Below are positions 30,076-38,442 of a stretch of 64,000 nucleotides of DNA, one piece after another (the stretch's first letter is position 1; each line of letters opens with the position of its first letter). Origin of the DNA: CAYGDP01 sp964348665 (lineage in GTDB: Bacteria > Verrucomicrobiota > Verrucomicrobiia > Palsa-1439 > CAYGDP01); contig CAYGDP010000012.1 in NCBI GenBank assembly GCA_964348665.1, positions 1 through 64,000 on the forward strand, read 5' to 3'. Below the pieces are notes generated by a model. The model saw nothing but the letters and a program-made list of their open reading frames with translations, was not told the origin of the DNA and did not search any database. Both the position numbers and the translations under genes were made by a program.

Positions 30076-31179
30076 TCACTTCCCGGTTTCCGAGGTTTTT
30101 TTGGTGGCGAGTTGACTACGGACGATTTTGGTTACCGTCGCATCGAACGAAGCAGATGGGTTGGACTCTTTTTTTGCCGCAAGATTATCCGATCGTTTTG
30201 CGCTCAAGTCCACGATGCGGGTTTGCAATTGCTCGCGCTGTTTCTGTTGTGTCTCCACATAGGTTTTGAGCTGGTTGGAGGATAGTTTTTGCAAGTCTGC
30301 TGGCAATTGTTCCTTGCGAACTTCGTCCAGCTTCACCGAACCGTCGCTTACCGCGGCAATCAAATCTCCCCTGCCCTGCACGGCTTTTCCCGTTGTCGCG
30401 TTGAAAATGGCGCGCTCCACCGTGGCAGTCGCCGGCGCGCGTGCTGCCACCGATTGTTTCGCTGCCACTTCGCGCCGCGCCGTTTCTTCACCATACGGTA
30501 TGACCGTGCGGTTCAAAGCGCGGCTCAATTCGATGATCTGACGATCTTCCGGCGTGACAATGATGGTTCCGTGTCCGGTCATGCCGATGGCGGCGTATTG
30601 TCCGCCGGTCAGCGCGGCGATTTCCTGCCAGAACGGCGTTGTCATCGCGATCGTGCCGCACTGGATTGTATTGATGATGATTCCGCGCCGAACGGCTTCG
30701 GCGCATACCGTCCGATAATGCGGCGCACCCCAGTAAAACTGCGGCGGCGCGTCTCCCACCAAAAATACAAGCCGGGCCGCGAATGGATCGGCGCTCCAGG
30801 GCATCCGGCGCACGGCGATATCGAGCGCTTCGTTGACCGCCTCCGGTTCGTCGCCGCCGCCTTCAGCGCGATACGCCAGCAATTGCGCGTAGATCGCATC
30901 GAGATCATCGGTGAGATTGTGGGCAATCGTCAAATACCGATCCCCGTGGTCGCGATACGCGACGAGACCGAATTTGACTCGTGCGGTCGGCGCCGACCGC
31001 GCGATTTCATTGGCGATCGTCCATATCTTGAGTTTCGCACCTTCGAGAAGACCGGTCATCGAACCGGTGGTATCGAGCACGAAACAAACCTCCACCTGCG
31101 TTGGTAAACTCTCCTGTGCGGACACTTTCCCCAGACAAACTAAAACTGCCCCCAACAAAGAAATTGCTGTTGTCTTCAT
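30076..31179 (-). CDS. Exported von Willebrand factor A domain protein
   Basis: The 367-residue protein has a signal peptide (about 1-21) and a vWA domain (about 27-215). The domain carries a metal-ion-dependent adhesion site beginning DTTGS (Asp36, Ser40) with further acidic residues in GGGDEPEAVNEAL. The C-terminal third is Ala/Lys/Gln-rich and probably helical, with an ELSRALNRTVIPYG segment before it. The family binds proteins through a metal ion. It could act in envelope sensing or adhesion, but no partner is evident nearby. An AGGAGGG Shine-Dalgarno sequence precedes the ATG and partly lies in a hairpin. Confidence 0.8.
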   Translation of the reverse strand: MKTTAISLLGAVLVCLGKVSAQESLPTQVEVCFVLDTTGSMTGLLEGAKLKIWTIANEIARSAPTARVKFGLVAYRDHGDRYLTIAHNLTDDLDAIYAQLLAYRAEGGGDEPEAVNEALDIAVRRMPWSADPFAARLVFLVGDAPPQFYWGAPHYRTVCAEAVRRGIIINTIQCGTIAMTTPFWQEIAALTGGQYAAIGMTGHGTIIVTPEDRQIIELSRALNRTVIPYGEETARREVAAKQSVAARAPATATVERAIFNATTGKAVQGRGDLIAAVSDGSVKLDEVRKEQLPADLQKLSSNQLKTYVETQQKQREQLQTRIVDLSAKRSDNLAAKKESNPSASFDATVTKIVRSQLATKKTSETGK

Positions 31180-31188
31180 GGATTCCCT

Positions 31189-31208
31189 CCTGTTGAAAAT
31201 TCGACAGG
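31189..31208 (-). promoter_or_regulatory. Leader hairpin touching the vWA gene Shine-Dalgarno
   Basis: In the mRNA, CCTGTCGAA and TTCAACAGG pair (9 bp with one G.U) around a TT loop. The 3' arm contains the first three bases of the AGGAGGG ribosome-binding site. It could damp translation; it may also be chance. Confidence 0.3.
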
Positions 31209-31302
31209 TGAAGCGAGATAAAATTCAACAGACAAGATAAATTGGACCGGAAAATAGCGACCCACCGATTGCCACAAAAAACGCAATAATCATAAGTACG
31301 AT

Positions 31303-32211
31303 TTACGTCTCTCCTCCCCAATCCTTGCCGGCTACGGATTTCCAGCGGGCGCGGATGGTGTCGAATCTTTCCTTCGGCAACGGGCCGTCGGCGAGCAATT
31401 CTGCGTTGGCACGCCACCGATCCGGATTTTTCGTGCCAACGATGGCGGTACAGACGCCTTCGACGGCGAGCGTGAATCGGAGAGCTATGCTAACCGCTTC
31501 ACTCATGTTTTTCTTGAGAAAATCGTAGCGAAGTTTTTGGAGTCTCTGCCAATAGACCGCGCCATAGCCGGTAAACGGTGTGTCGCCAGTCCGCCACGAA
31601 GCATTAGCGATGGGTCGCTTGGCGATGACACCCATGCCGCGCTTGCGCGCTTCGGGAATCGTCAACTCGATGCTTTCCTGGTCGGCGACATTAATAGATG
31701 TCTGGAGCGAATCGAACGCGCCACATTGAACGGCATAGAGCGCGGCGCGACCGTCGCCGCTGTAGCCGATGTACCTCGATTGACCTTTTTGTTTCGCTCG
31801 CTGCAAAACTTCGATCACCTCGCCTTTGCGAAGCGTTTCTTCGGAGCAACTGTGGAGTTGGATGAGATCGAGATGATCGGTACGAAGTCGTTGCAAACTC
31901 CGTGTAATGCTTTTTTCGAGCAGGGCGCGCGACCATTCCGGTTCGGCGATGCCTGCCGCGTGGCCGCACTTGGTAAAGAGAAAGAAATCTTTGCGGCGAT
32001 GACCGACGGCGCGACCGATGAGGTCTTCGCTGCTGACGTTACCGCCGATGTAGCATTCGGCGGTATCAATCACATTCAGACCAGTGTCGAGCGCGGTATT
32101 GAGCAAGCGCGAGACATCTTCGATTTTTGCGCCCTCGAATCCAATCTCCGCGCCGCCGAAACCGAGCGCGCTAACGTCCATGCTGGTTTTTCCGAACGGG
32201 CGAAAATCCAT
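31303..32211 (-). CDS. Aldo/keto reductase
   Basis: This 302-residue TIM-barrel NADPH-dependent oxidoreductase has the N-terminal RPFGKTSMDVSALGFGGAEIG and the active-site segment NVIDTAECYIGGNVSSEDLIG (Asp and Tyr). The catalytic Lys is in LFTKCGH, the His in LDLIQLHSC, and a C-terminal cofactor segment (AIVGTKNPDRW) is present. The physiological substrate cannot be read from sequence. The start at 32211 is chosen because the family N-terminus begins there; a longer in-frame ATG at 32238 adds a basic leader. It is transcribed divergently from the exported protein at 32309. Confidence 0.9.
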   Translation of the reverse strand: MDFRPFGKTSMDVSALGFGGAEIGFEGAKIEDVSRLLNTALDTGLNVIDTAECYIGGNVSSEDLIGRAVGHRRKDFFLFTKCGHAAGIAEPEWSRALLEKSITRSLQRLRTDHLDLIQLHSCSEETLRKGEVIEVLQRAKQKGQSRYIGYSGDGRAALYAVQCGAFDSLQTSINVADQESIELTIPEARKRGMGVIAKRPIANASWRTGDTPFTGYGAVYWQRLQKLRYDFLKKNMSEAVSIALRFTLAVEGVCTAIVGTKNPDRWRANAELLADGPLPKERFDTIRARWKSVAGKDWGGET

Positions 32212-32251
32212 GGTTTTTTTTACACGAATTCGCTGCAACGGACAAGTACGC

Positions 32252-32281
32252 TTGACTTGGCTAACATGACTGAACTACTGT
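32252..32281 (+). promoter_or_regulatory. Putative promoter for the exported protein/esterase pair
   Basis: TTGACT (32252-32257), an 18-base spacer and TACTGT (32276-32281) lie 27 bases before the ATG at 32309, which has its own AAAGGA Shine-Dalgarno sequence. This is a good -35, a moderate -10 and a normal leader length. Confidence 0.5.
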
Positions 32282-32308
32282 TGCATCGACTCTAACCCAA
32301 AGGAAAAA

Positions 32309-32863
32309 ATGAAAAATCCAACGAAGTCCATCTTGTTGGCGGCGGTGTTTGGTTTGTCCGGACCGGCTTTTGCCCAAAAAATTGACAATCCCACCTATCA
32401 AAACTGGGCGAAGTTCAAGGTCGGCAGTTTTTCCACGCTGAAATCCACGTCCGTGGCGGCGGGATTCGCGACGGAAATGGAAATGACCAGCACCCTAGTG
32501 GAATTGACGGCGGACAAAGCAGTCGTGGAAACGAAAACGACGATGTCGGTGGCCGGCCAGAAGATTGATCAGCCCGCGGCGAAAATTGAGCACCCGGCGA
32601 AGGTGGACAAACCACCCGGCACAGCCAGCCAACCTTCCAAGGAACTCGCCAAAGGGGATGAAGCCATGGATGTAAAGGGCACGAAGATAAAAACGCGTTG
32701 GGTCAAAATGGAAATGGCCTCCACTGCCGGCAAGACCGCATCCACTACTTGGACGAGCGACGACGTGCCCGGGCAAGTGGTTAAAATGACAAGTAAAACC
32801 GAAGGGGCAACGGCGAGCGAAACGACGATGACTCTTGTGGATTTCAAGGCGGACAAAAAATAA
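32309..32863 (+). CDS. Small exported protein of unknown function
   Basis: The 184-residue protein has a signal peptide (about 1-22, cleavage near AFA-QK). The mature part is rich in Lys, Thr, Ser and Ala, with alternating strands such as STLVELTADKAVVETKTTMS and EMASTAGKTASTTWTSDD. It looks like an all-beta secreted protein. A middle linker is rich in Pro and Lys. No family name is assigned with confidence. It is probably co-transcribed with the esterase starting 11 bases downstream, but a shared role is only a guess. Confidence 0.7.
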   Translation: MKNPTKSILLAAVFGLSGPAFAQKIDNPTYQNWAKFKVGSFSTLKSTSVAAGFATEMEMTSTLVELTADKAVVETKTTMSVAGQKIDQPAAKIEHPAKVDKPPGTASQPSKELAKGDEAMDVKGTKIKTRWVKMEMASTAGKTASTTWTSDDVPGQVVKMTSKTEGATASETTMTLVDFKADKK

Positions 32864-32874
32864 AGGAGATTTCG

Positions 32875-33726
32875 ATGCGAACCGGTTTCAATTTTCTTTT
32901 GCTATTATTTGTCGGAATGATCGCCACCGCCCAACAACCCTTTCGGCTCTGGGATGGCGATGTACCCGGGGCGCTTGGCAAAGACGAAATCAAGGACATC
33001 CCTACACTGATGCCTTATTTGCCAAAGGAACCGAATGGTGCGGCGATTGTGGTCTGTCCGGGCGGCGGTTATGGCGGACTGGCCGCTCACGAGGGAAAAG
33101 GCTATGCCGATTGGCTGGCAGAGAACGGAATCACGGCGTTCGTGTTAAAGTATCGGCTCGGCTCGCACGGCTATCGGCATCCGGTCATGGTGCAGGACGC
33201 GGCGCGCGCCGTGCGAACGGTGCGCGCGCAAGCCGAGAAATGGAAAATAGATCCGAAGCGGATCGGCATCATGGGCAGCAGCGCGGGCGGACATCTGACC
33301 TCGACGTTGCTGACGCATTTTGATGGAGGCGATCCAAACGCGGCGGACGCAATTGAGAAACAAAGCTCGCGGCCGGATTTTGGGATTCTTTGTTATGCGG
33401 TCATCTCGATGCAATCCAATCTCACTCATCACGGTTCGCGGAATAATCTGCTGGGCAAAGAACCGTCACCGGAGCTGGTGAAGAATCTCTCCAACGAAAT
33501 GCAGGTGACACCACAGACACCTCCTTGTTTTGTTTGGCATACCTATGAAGACAACGCCGTCAAGGTGGAGAACAGTCTTGAATTCGCCGCCGCGTTGCGC
33601 AAAGCGGGGGTTCCTTTCGATTTGCATGTCTATCAAAAGGGCGGCCATGGAATCGGCCTGGCGAACGGTCATGCCTGGACAAAAGATTTGCTCTTCTGGT
33701 TGAAAGGGACGGGAATTGTGAGGTGA
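32875..33726 (+). CDS. Secreted alpha/beta-hydrolase, acetyl-esterase type
   Basis: The 283-residue protein has a signal peptide (about 1-20) and an alpha/beta-hydrolase fold of the BD-FAE/acetyl-xylan-esterase kind. The oxyanion segment is VVCPGGGYGGLAAHEGKGYA, the nucleophile is Ser136 in GSSAGG, the acid is in HTYEDNAV and the His is in GGHGIGL. Members deacetylate polysaccharides or small esters in the periplasm or outside. Substrate is unknown. An AAAGGAG Shine-Dalgarno sequence sits before the ATG. Confidence 0.88.
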   Translation: MRTGFNFLLLLFVGMIATAQQPFRLWDGDVPGALGKDEIKDIPTLMPYLPKEPNGAAIVVCPGGGYGGLAAHEGKGYADWLAENGITAFVLKYRLGSHGYRHPVMVQDAARAVRTVRAQAEKWKIDPKRIGIMGSSAGGHLTSTLLTHFDGGDPNAADAIEKQSSRPDFGILCYAVISMQSNLTHHGSRNNLLGKEPSPELVKNLSNEMQVTPQTPPCFVWHTYEDNAVKVENSLEFAAALRKAGVPFDLHVYQKGGHGIGLANGHAWTKDLLFWLKGTGIVR

Positions 33727-33746
33727 AACGATGAAGGAGCATTCAA

Positions 33747-34802
33747 GTGAAGAGTGTAATCGGTAATGCCACTCGAGTGGCTATAATTGCGGTAACCGTC
33801 GCGTTGGTTTTTTCCTGTGCAGCGGTCGGAGACGATAATTTAGACAAACTGCAAGGTCGGCGTGATTGGGTGCAAGAACAAAAGAGAATCAAAATTTCGC
33901 ATTCGTGGAAGTCGCAAATGGAGCAAGCCATCCATGATAATGATTCCGACACAGTACTGGAACTATTTAAGAATCAACCGTCGCGCGAGCAAACCGCATT
34001 AAACGAATTATATTTCCTCTATTTAGCCATCGAGCAAGGGAACACGAAAGTCGTCAAGATAATCCTCGACCGTGGTACCGACGTGAACGCTTCTTTTCCC
34101 GATAGAAACAATCCGTTGCATGTGGCAATTCGGAATGGAAAAATTGAAGTCGCTCGACTCTTGCTGGAGCAGGGAGCAAATGTAAATGCACTTTTTTCCA
34201 GTTTTACTCCCTTGCACATCGCGGTTCACAAGCAACAGATCGCCATCGCAGAAATGCTCCTCATCCGCAAAGCAAATGTCAATGCGGCAGACACCGTTGG
34301 CAACACAGCACTGTACAGGGCAGTAAATAACAACTCGCTAGCAATGGTTGAATTACTCCTGAAACATGGCGCAAACCCCAATCTGCGGAATCAATACGGA
34401 CAAACTGGATTGCATTCGGCAATCTCGCTTCGCGGTCTAAAAAGTGGCGTACTGAAGGTTCTTTTGGAGCACAAGGCAAACCCGAACGTAAAATGGCCTG
34501 ATGGAACAATTCCACTTCATCTCGCGACGGAGGCGCATTACACGGAGGCAGTCGCGCTCCTGTTGGAACACGGCGCGGATGTTCATACCAAGACCAACGA
34601 CGGCAAAACAGCTTTAGACATGGCGAGGGAAGCTGGATTTCGAGATATCATCGTCCTGTTGCGAAAACACGGCGCGAAAGGCGGCGAATGGGATGAGATC
34701 CTCTCGTGGATTCTCTACTCGTTGACGGCGGTAATGATGGGAGTGTTCGTCTGGATGCTGCGCCGAGAGAGAACGCGGAACCTAGCGGTAAATGTTTCCT
34801 GA
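33747..34802 (+). CDS. Ankyrin-repeat protein with terminal membrane helix
   Basis: The 351-residue protein has an N-terminal hydrophobic signal (about 8-28, ending LVFSCAAVG, which could serve as a lipobox with Cys as the modified residue). About seven ankyrin repeats follow (about 60-305, with the LHIAV, LLLKHGANPN and TALDMAREAG patterns). A C-terminal transmembrane helix (about 318-340) is followed by a basic tail. Ankyrin stacks bind proteins, so this would present a binding surface in the periplasm. Translation starts at a GTG with AAGGAG about eight bases upstream. No partner gene is evident. Confidence 0.82.
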   Translation: MKSVIGNATRVAIIAVTVALVFSCAAVGDDNLDKLQGRRDWVQEQKRIKISHSWKSQMEQAIHDNDSDTVLELFKNQPSREQTALNELYFLYLAIEQGNTKVVKIILDRGTDVNASFPDRNNPLHVAIRNGKIEVARLLLEQGANVNALFSSFTPLHIAVHKQQIAIAEMLLIRKANVNAADTVGNTALYRAVNNNSLAMVELLLKHGANPNLRNQYGQTGLHSAISLRGLKSGVLKVLLEHKANPNVKWPDGTIPLHLATEAHYTEAVALLLEHGADVHTKTNDGKTALDMAREAGFRDIIVLLRKHGAKGGEWDEILSWILYSLTAVMMGVFVWMLRRERTRNLAVNVS

Positions 34803-34815
34803 TTAGCGGGAAACT

Positions 34816-36456
34816 CTAGGGTTCTTTTTCCGTTGCGGGGATCGCGGTGGGTTGTTGGTCGGCTTTCAAGCGCAATGCGTCTTCGCATCGCATCAGCAGC
34901 GGCGCCAGTTCATCCTTGAGAGTTGAATCCAATTTGATGGCCTTGTTGAAATCCGCGGCGGCTGATTCGACCTCTTTTTTCGCGAGAAATGCTCGGCCTC
35001 GACCGTGATAGCTCGACGCGGCGGTTTTACCAGCCAATTCTTCGTCGGTATAAAGCTCCAGCGCTTTGGTAAAATCGGTGATCGCCCCGTCATATTTCTT
35101 CAAATGCAATTTTGTCCAACCGCGTGTGTCGATGAACGTGGCTTTCTTGGGGTCCATATCGACAGCTTGATTGGCGTCTTTCCATGCGCCCTTGGCGTCG
35201 CCCAATTTTATTTTTGTCCAGGCGCGCCGGTTGTAGGCTTCCGGGTTGTAACCGCCGCTTGATATTTCTTTGTTTTCATCGTTCAACTGGCGCCGGTCGC
35301 TCGCTGTCGCAAGGGCAAGCGCGCGTTGCTGCGGTAGAATGACAAAGTTGACAACGCCAGCCACGATCAGAAGAATCCCGCCGAGAATGGACAGGGAGAG
35401 TTTTTTGTTATTATTGATCTGCTTGCGCAATCGCAGGGCGACACTGGGAGGGCGAGCCAGGATGCGTTCTCCCATGAGATAGCGTTGAAGGTCATCGGCG
35501 AATTCCTTGGCGGTGGCGTAACGGCGTGTCGGATCTTTTTCAAGCGCCTTAGAAACGATCAGATCGAGTGGAACGTCGACGGCCGGATTTTCCGTGCGGA
35601 CAGGCAGCGGATCGTTTTCGATAACACGCTGGAGAATGTCGGCTACGCTGTTGCCTTTGAAAGGCGGTCGTTGGGTAAGCAGCTCGTAAAGGGTCGCACC
35701 GAGAGAATAAACATCGCTGCGTTCGTCCAACGCGTCGGTTTTGCCCTGTGCTTGTTCTGGCGACATATAGGACGGTGTGCCGGTGATTTTCCCTGCGCCG
35801 TCCACAGCGATCGTCTTGGAAAGACCGAAGTCAGTCACGTACACGCGAAATGGAGGCGGTTCGGGTTCCGTAGTTTTTTTGAAGGCAGCCGTAATCTCAG
35901 TCTCAGATTTCACGGTGGGACTGTCGGCAACTTCCACCATAAGATTATGCGGCTTAATATCGCCGTGAAAAATGCCGTTCTCGTGCGCAAAATGAACGGC
36001 ATCAGCGGCGTCGCGGATCAACTCGACGAGCAAACGCGGATTATCGCGCGGAAAGTTGTCGAGAGATCTTCCTTCCACCATTTGCATCGCGATGCTGGGT
36101 TTTCCTTCATGAATGCCAACATCATGAATGGCGGCGATGTTGGAATGTTTCAGTTTGGAGAGGGCTTGCGCGGCGCGCTGGAACCGGGAAACATCATCGT
36201 CAGTCAATCCCTTGAGTATTTTCAAGGCGACCCACCGATGCTCATTGCGGTCTCGGGCTTTCCAAACTTCGCCAGTGGATCCTTTCCCGAGCAGATTTAG
36301 AACGAGAAATCGCTCGCTGACATGCGCAGGGTTATAGACAAACGGTGCTTGCTCGTGTGGTGGGGCGGGAGAAGAATTGGAAGGGGCGGGTTGCTTGTCG
36401 GTTGGCACAGATGGCGAGGCGGGCGGAGACCGCTCAGGAGTATCCGGATTGGGCAT
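34816..36456 (-). CDS. Membrane Ser/Thr protein kinase with TPR domain
   Basis: The 546-residue protein has a Pro-rich N-terminus, a Hanks-type kinase domain (about 50-345), a transmembrane helix (about 358-380) and C-terminal tetratricopeptide repeats (about 395-530), presumably periplasmic. Kinase motifs are the Gly loop GKGSTGEVWKA, the Lys79 region VALKIL, the catalytic loop FHGDIKPHN (Asp166), DFGLSK (Asp209) and the SPEQAQG segment. The usual HRD arginine is Gly165, making it a non-RD kinase. A 25-residue insertion separates the catalytic loop from DFG. The start at 36456 is preferred; a longer frame from 36492 adds 12 residues. Substrates are unknown. Confidence 0.9.
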   Translation of the reverse strand: MPNPDTPERSPPASPSVPTDKQPAPSNSSPAPPHEQAPFVYNPAHVSERFLVLNLLGKGSTGEVWKARDRNEHRWVALKILKGLTDDDVSRFQRAAQALSKLKHSNIAAIHDVGIHEGKPSIAMQMVEGRSLDNFPRDNPRLLVELIRDAADAVHFAHENGIFHGDIKPHNLMVEVADSPTVKSETEITAAFKKTTEPEPPPFRVYVTDFGLSKTIAVDGAGKITGTPSYMSPEQAQGKTDALDERSDVYSLGATLYELLTQRPPFKGNSVADILQRVIENDPLPVRTENPAVDVPLDLIVSKALEKDPTRRYATAKEFADDLQRYLMGERILARPPSVALRLRKQINNNKKLSLSILGGILLIVAGVVNFVILPQQRALALATASDRRQLNDENKEISSGGYNPEAYNRRAWTKIKLGDAKGAWKDANQAVDMDPKKATFIDTRGWTKLHLKKYDGAITDFTKALELYTDEELAGKTAASSYHGRGRAFLAKKEVESAAADFNKAIKLDSTLKDELAPLLMRCEDALRLKADQQPTAIPATEKEP

Positions 36457-36850
36457 GAATAAAGTTGTAATCTGTAGAACCGGGCGATGCAAGTGGAATG
36501 GTAATCTAATAATACTCCGACAAAAAACAGGAGCGCCAGCGTCTTGACGTCTTTTTTGGCAAGATCGATCATTCCCAAGCTAATCCTGCGAGAAACCTTA
36601 CCGCAAAGCAAATCGGACAAGCCCGCCGGGAACAACCCGCCGGATTCTAATTAACCATAATTTTACAACAATTGTTGTATATGAATGGCACAATCAGAAA
36701 TTGATTCGTTGAGGGGGTGTTCCAATGACAGGCTTATTTTCGTCTTCACCCTTCTGGGTGTAACGTGGCAAGCTGCAATTTTCCAGTTGCCCGCCGTACC
36801 GATCTTCCCATGCGAACCGATCAACTCCATCAACAATCATCCGCGCAACT
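36457..36850. other. Non-coding stretch upstream of kinase and downstream of permease
   Basis: No credible gene lies here. A 74-codon frame from 36685 has no family features. Visible elements are a 16-bp perfect palindrome at 36664-36679 and hairpins at 36747-36760 (CACCC/GGGTG, TTCT loop) and 36767-36791 (5 bp plus 3 bp with bulges). The two hairpins lie just downstream of the minus-strand permease and could end its transcript, although T-runs are absent. The kinase promoter should also be here but was not identified. Confidence 0.5.
36664..36679. promoter_or_regulatory. 16-bp perfect palindrome, possible operator
   Basis: TACAACAATTGTTGTA is self-complementary over 16 bases in an AT-rich setting, the usual look of a dimeric repressor site. 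It is 208 bases upstream of the kinase start and not adjacent to any convincing start codon. No regulator gene is in the window. Confidence 0.35.
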
Positions 36851-37669
36851 TTACAACGACAGCAACCGGATACCGGCGATCAAGGTGCAAGACAGCGCAA
36901 TTCTGGTGAACCATTTTTGATTGATCCGGCGGAAAATGACGCGGCCGGCCAATGCGCCGAGGACGACAAGCGGCGCGAGCCAGAGGTTGATCCACAATGA
37001 ATCCGGCGTGATCAGGTTCAGGTGCCAACTGAAGGGTAGTTTGCAAACGTTGATCAGGAAGAAATACCACGCAGCGGTCCCCATGAATTCCATCTTCGGC
37101 AGGCCGACGGCCAACATGTAGAGGATCATAATCGGACCGGCGGCATTGGCGACCATCGAGGTGAATCCGCAAAGCAATCCGATGACGGCGAAACTGATGG
37201 GATGATGAAGATGGTGACTAGAGACTGGAGATTGGAAATCGAAGGTTGGTGAATGGTTTTCAATTACAGTCGTGGGTTTCGAGTCGGCAAATCCATTTCC
37301 ACCTCGTTCCCGCCAAAGATGCAAACCTACCATCGCCACAACGATGCCGCCAATCAGGCGGCCGACGGCGCGATCGGTCGTAAGATAAAACATCGCCCCG
37401 TACCCCACTCCGATCCCCACGCCGACCCAAGGGAAGAGCCGGAGCAGGTATTTCCATTGGGCATGTTGCCGGTAGGAAACGGCGGCGACAATATCCGCCA
37501 CGACAAGTAACGGGAGGATGAGACCGGTCGAACTGCGGGCGGGGAACGTGTTGGCGAAGACGACGACGGAGAAAATGCCGACGCCGGCGATGCCGGTTTT
37601 GGAGATGCCAACGAGGATCGACCCAATAATAGCGAATACCCATTGCCAGGGTTCCAGGTTGGGCATCAC
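36851..37669 (-). CDS. TauE/SafE-family membrane permease
   Basis: The 272-residue protein has eight or so transmembrane helices in two related halves. The first half shows GISKTGIAGVGIFSVVVFAN and the second GFTSMVANAAGPIMILYMLA, the paired GxxxG-type segments of the TauE/SafE family, which exports or imports small organic anions such as sulfonates and sulfite. The central cytoplasmic loop (about 130-155) is Ser/His/Pro-rich and is encoded by a GAGACTGGAGATTGG-like tract that resembles interspersed repeat DNA. Substrate cannot be inferred from neighbours. Confidence 0.85.
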   Translation of the reverse strand: MMPNLEPWQWVFAIIGSILVGISKTGIAGVGIFSVVVFANTFPARSSTGLILPLLVVADIVAAVSYRQHAQWKYLLRLFPWVGVGIGVGYGAMFYLTTDRAVGRLIGGIVVAMVGLHLWRERGGNGFADSKPTTVIENHSPTFDFQSPVSSHHLHHPISFAVIGLLCGFTSMVANAAGPIMILYMLAVGLPKMEFMGTAAWYFFLINVCKLPFSWHLNLITPDSLWINLWLAPLVVLGALAGRVIFRRINQKWFTRIALSCTLIAGIRLLSL

Positions 37670-37693
37670 GAGATAACGATCGGGAAAGAGCGA

Positions 37694-38284
37694 TTACTGT
37701 TTGGCGCAAGTAACACCGGCTAGGTCAACGATGCCGGTTTCCTTGACCACGAACATGATGACGGCTTCCTTTTCTTCATCGAAACTGAATTCGAATTTGA
37801 ACGGCTGCCATTTGCTCTCGGTGCTCAAATCTTCCTGCGCATAAAACTCGTAAGGATCTCCTTGCTGACGAGCGCCGACCATGATCCCGATGCTTTCTTT
37901 GCTGCGAACCCAACCTTGCACGGCGTACTTGCCGCCTTTGCTAAAGTTCGTCTTACCGGCCCAACTGGTCAGTTGAAGTTGGCCGGAGGATACATCTTTG
38001 ACTTCGATCCGCAACGCCGTGACACCTTGCTTAGGTGCGTCGGCGGCTGGCAACTTGGAATATTTGGCGCTGACAGCCGCCCACTCGGAATTATCCACCC
38101 AATCCTTTGGCAACCAACCGCTGATTTTGTGGCTATCAGACGCGTCATGGCTGAAATCCTCGCCTTCGTCACCAAAAGCAGGCAACAGATTTTCGGCGCG
38201 CGCATGGACGGCGACCGTCATCGCGGCCATTAGAAACAAGCGTGTGCCGATGAAAACCGAGGCGCGAGAAGCATATTGGTTCAT
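37694..38284 (-). CDS. Exported beta-sandwich protein, carbohydrate-binding-like
   Basis: The 196-residue protein has an N-terminal signal (about 10-31). The rest looks like a jelly-roll domain: the LLPAFGDEGEDF opening, the LRIEVKDVSSGQLQLTSWAG strand pair, KYAVQGWVRSKE, and WQPFKFEFSFDEEKEAVIMF. This order matches family 4/9-type carbohydrate-binding modules or related glycan-associated sandwiches. No catalytic domain is attached. It is 24 bases from the permease gene on the same strand and divergent from the polysaccharide locus. The start at 38284 is chosen because the signal peptide begins there. Confidence 0.65.
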   Translation of the reverse strand: MNQYASRASVFIGTRLFLMAAMTVAVHARAENLLPAFGDEGEDFSHDASDSHKISGWLPKDWVDNSEWAAVSAKYSKLPAADAPKQGVTALRIEVKDVSSGQLQLTSWAGKTNFSKGGKYAVQGWVRSKESIGIMVGARQQGDPYEFYAQEDLSTESKWQPFKFEFSFDEEKEAVIMFVVKETGIVDLAGVTCAKQ

Positions 38285-38390
38285 GGAAAATATCCTGGTT
38301 GATGGACGTTGCTGTGGCACAAACTAAAACCAGAAATCGGGGCAGCTGTCAAGAACGGAGAATCTCGATTGATTGTGGTGGGGAGAACGT

Positions 38391-38419
38391 TTGACAGAAG
38401 TGGTATTTTGGGGTACGGA
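38391..38419 (+). promoter_or_regulatory. Putative promoter at the head of the polysaccharide locus
   Basis: A perfect -35 TTGACA (38391-38396) is followed after 17 bases by a weak -10, TACGGA (38414-38419). The first gene starts at 38443 with GGAG nine bases upstream. The weak -10 suggests activator dependence or a wrong assignment. Confidence 0.4.
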
Positions 38420-38442
38420 ATCGTGTGCAATCGGAGATCTTT

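Noticed and set aside
36685..36909. 74-codon plus-strand frame after the 16-bp palindrome
   Set aside because: It runs antisense into the TauE permease gene, lacks a Shine-Dalgarno sequence and has no recognisable features.
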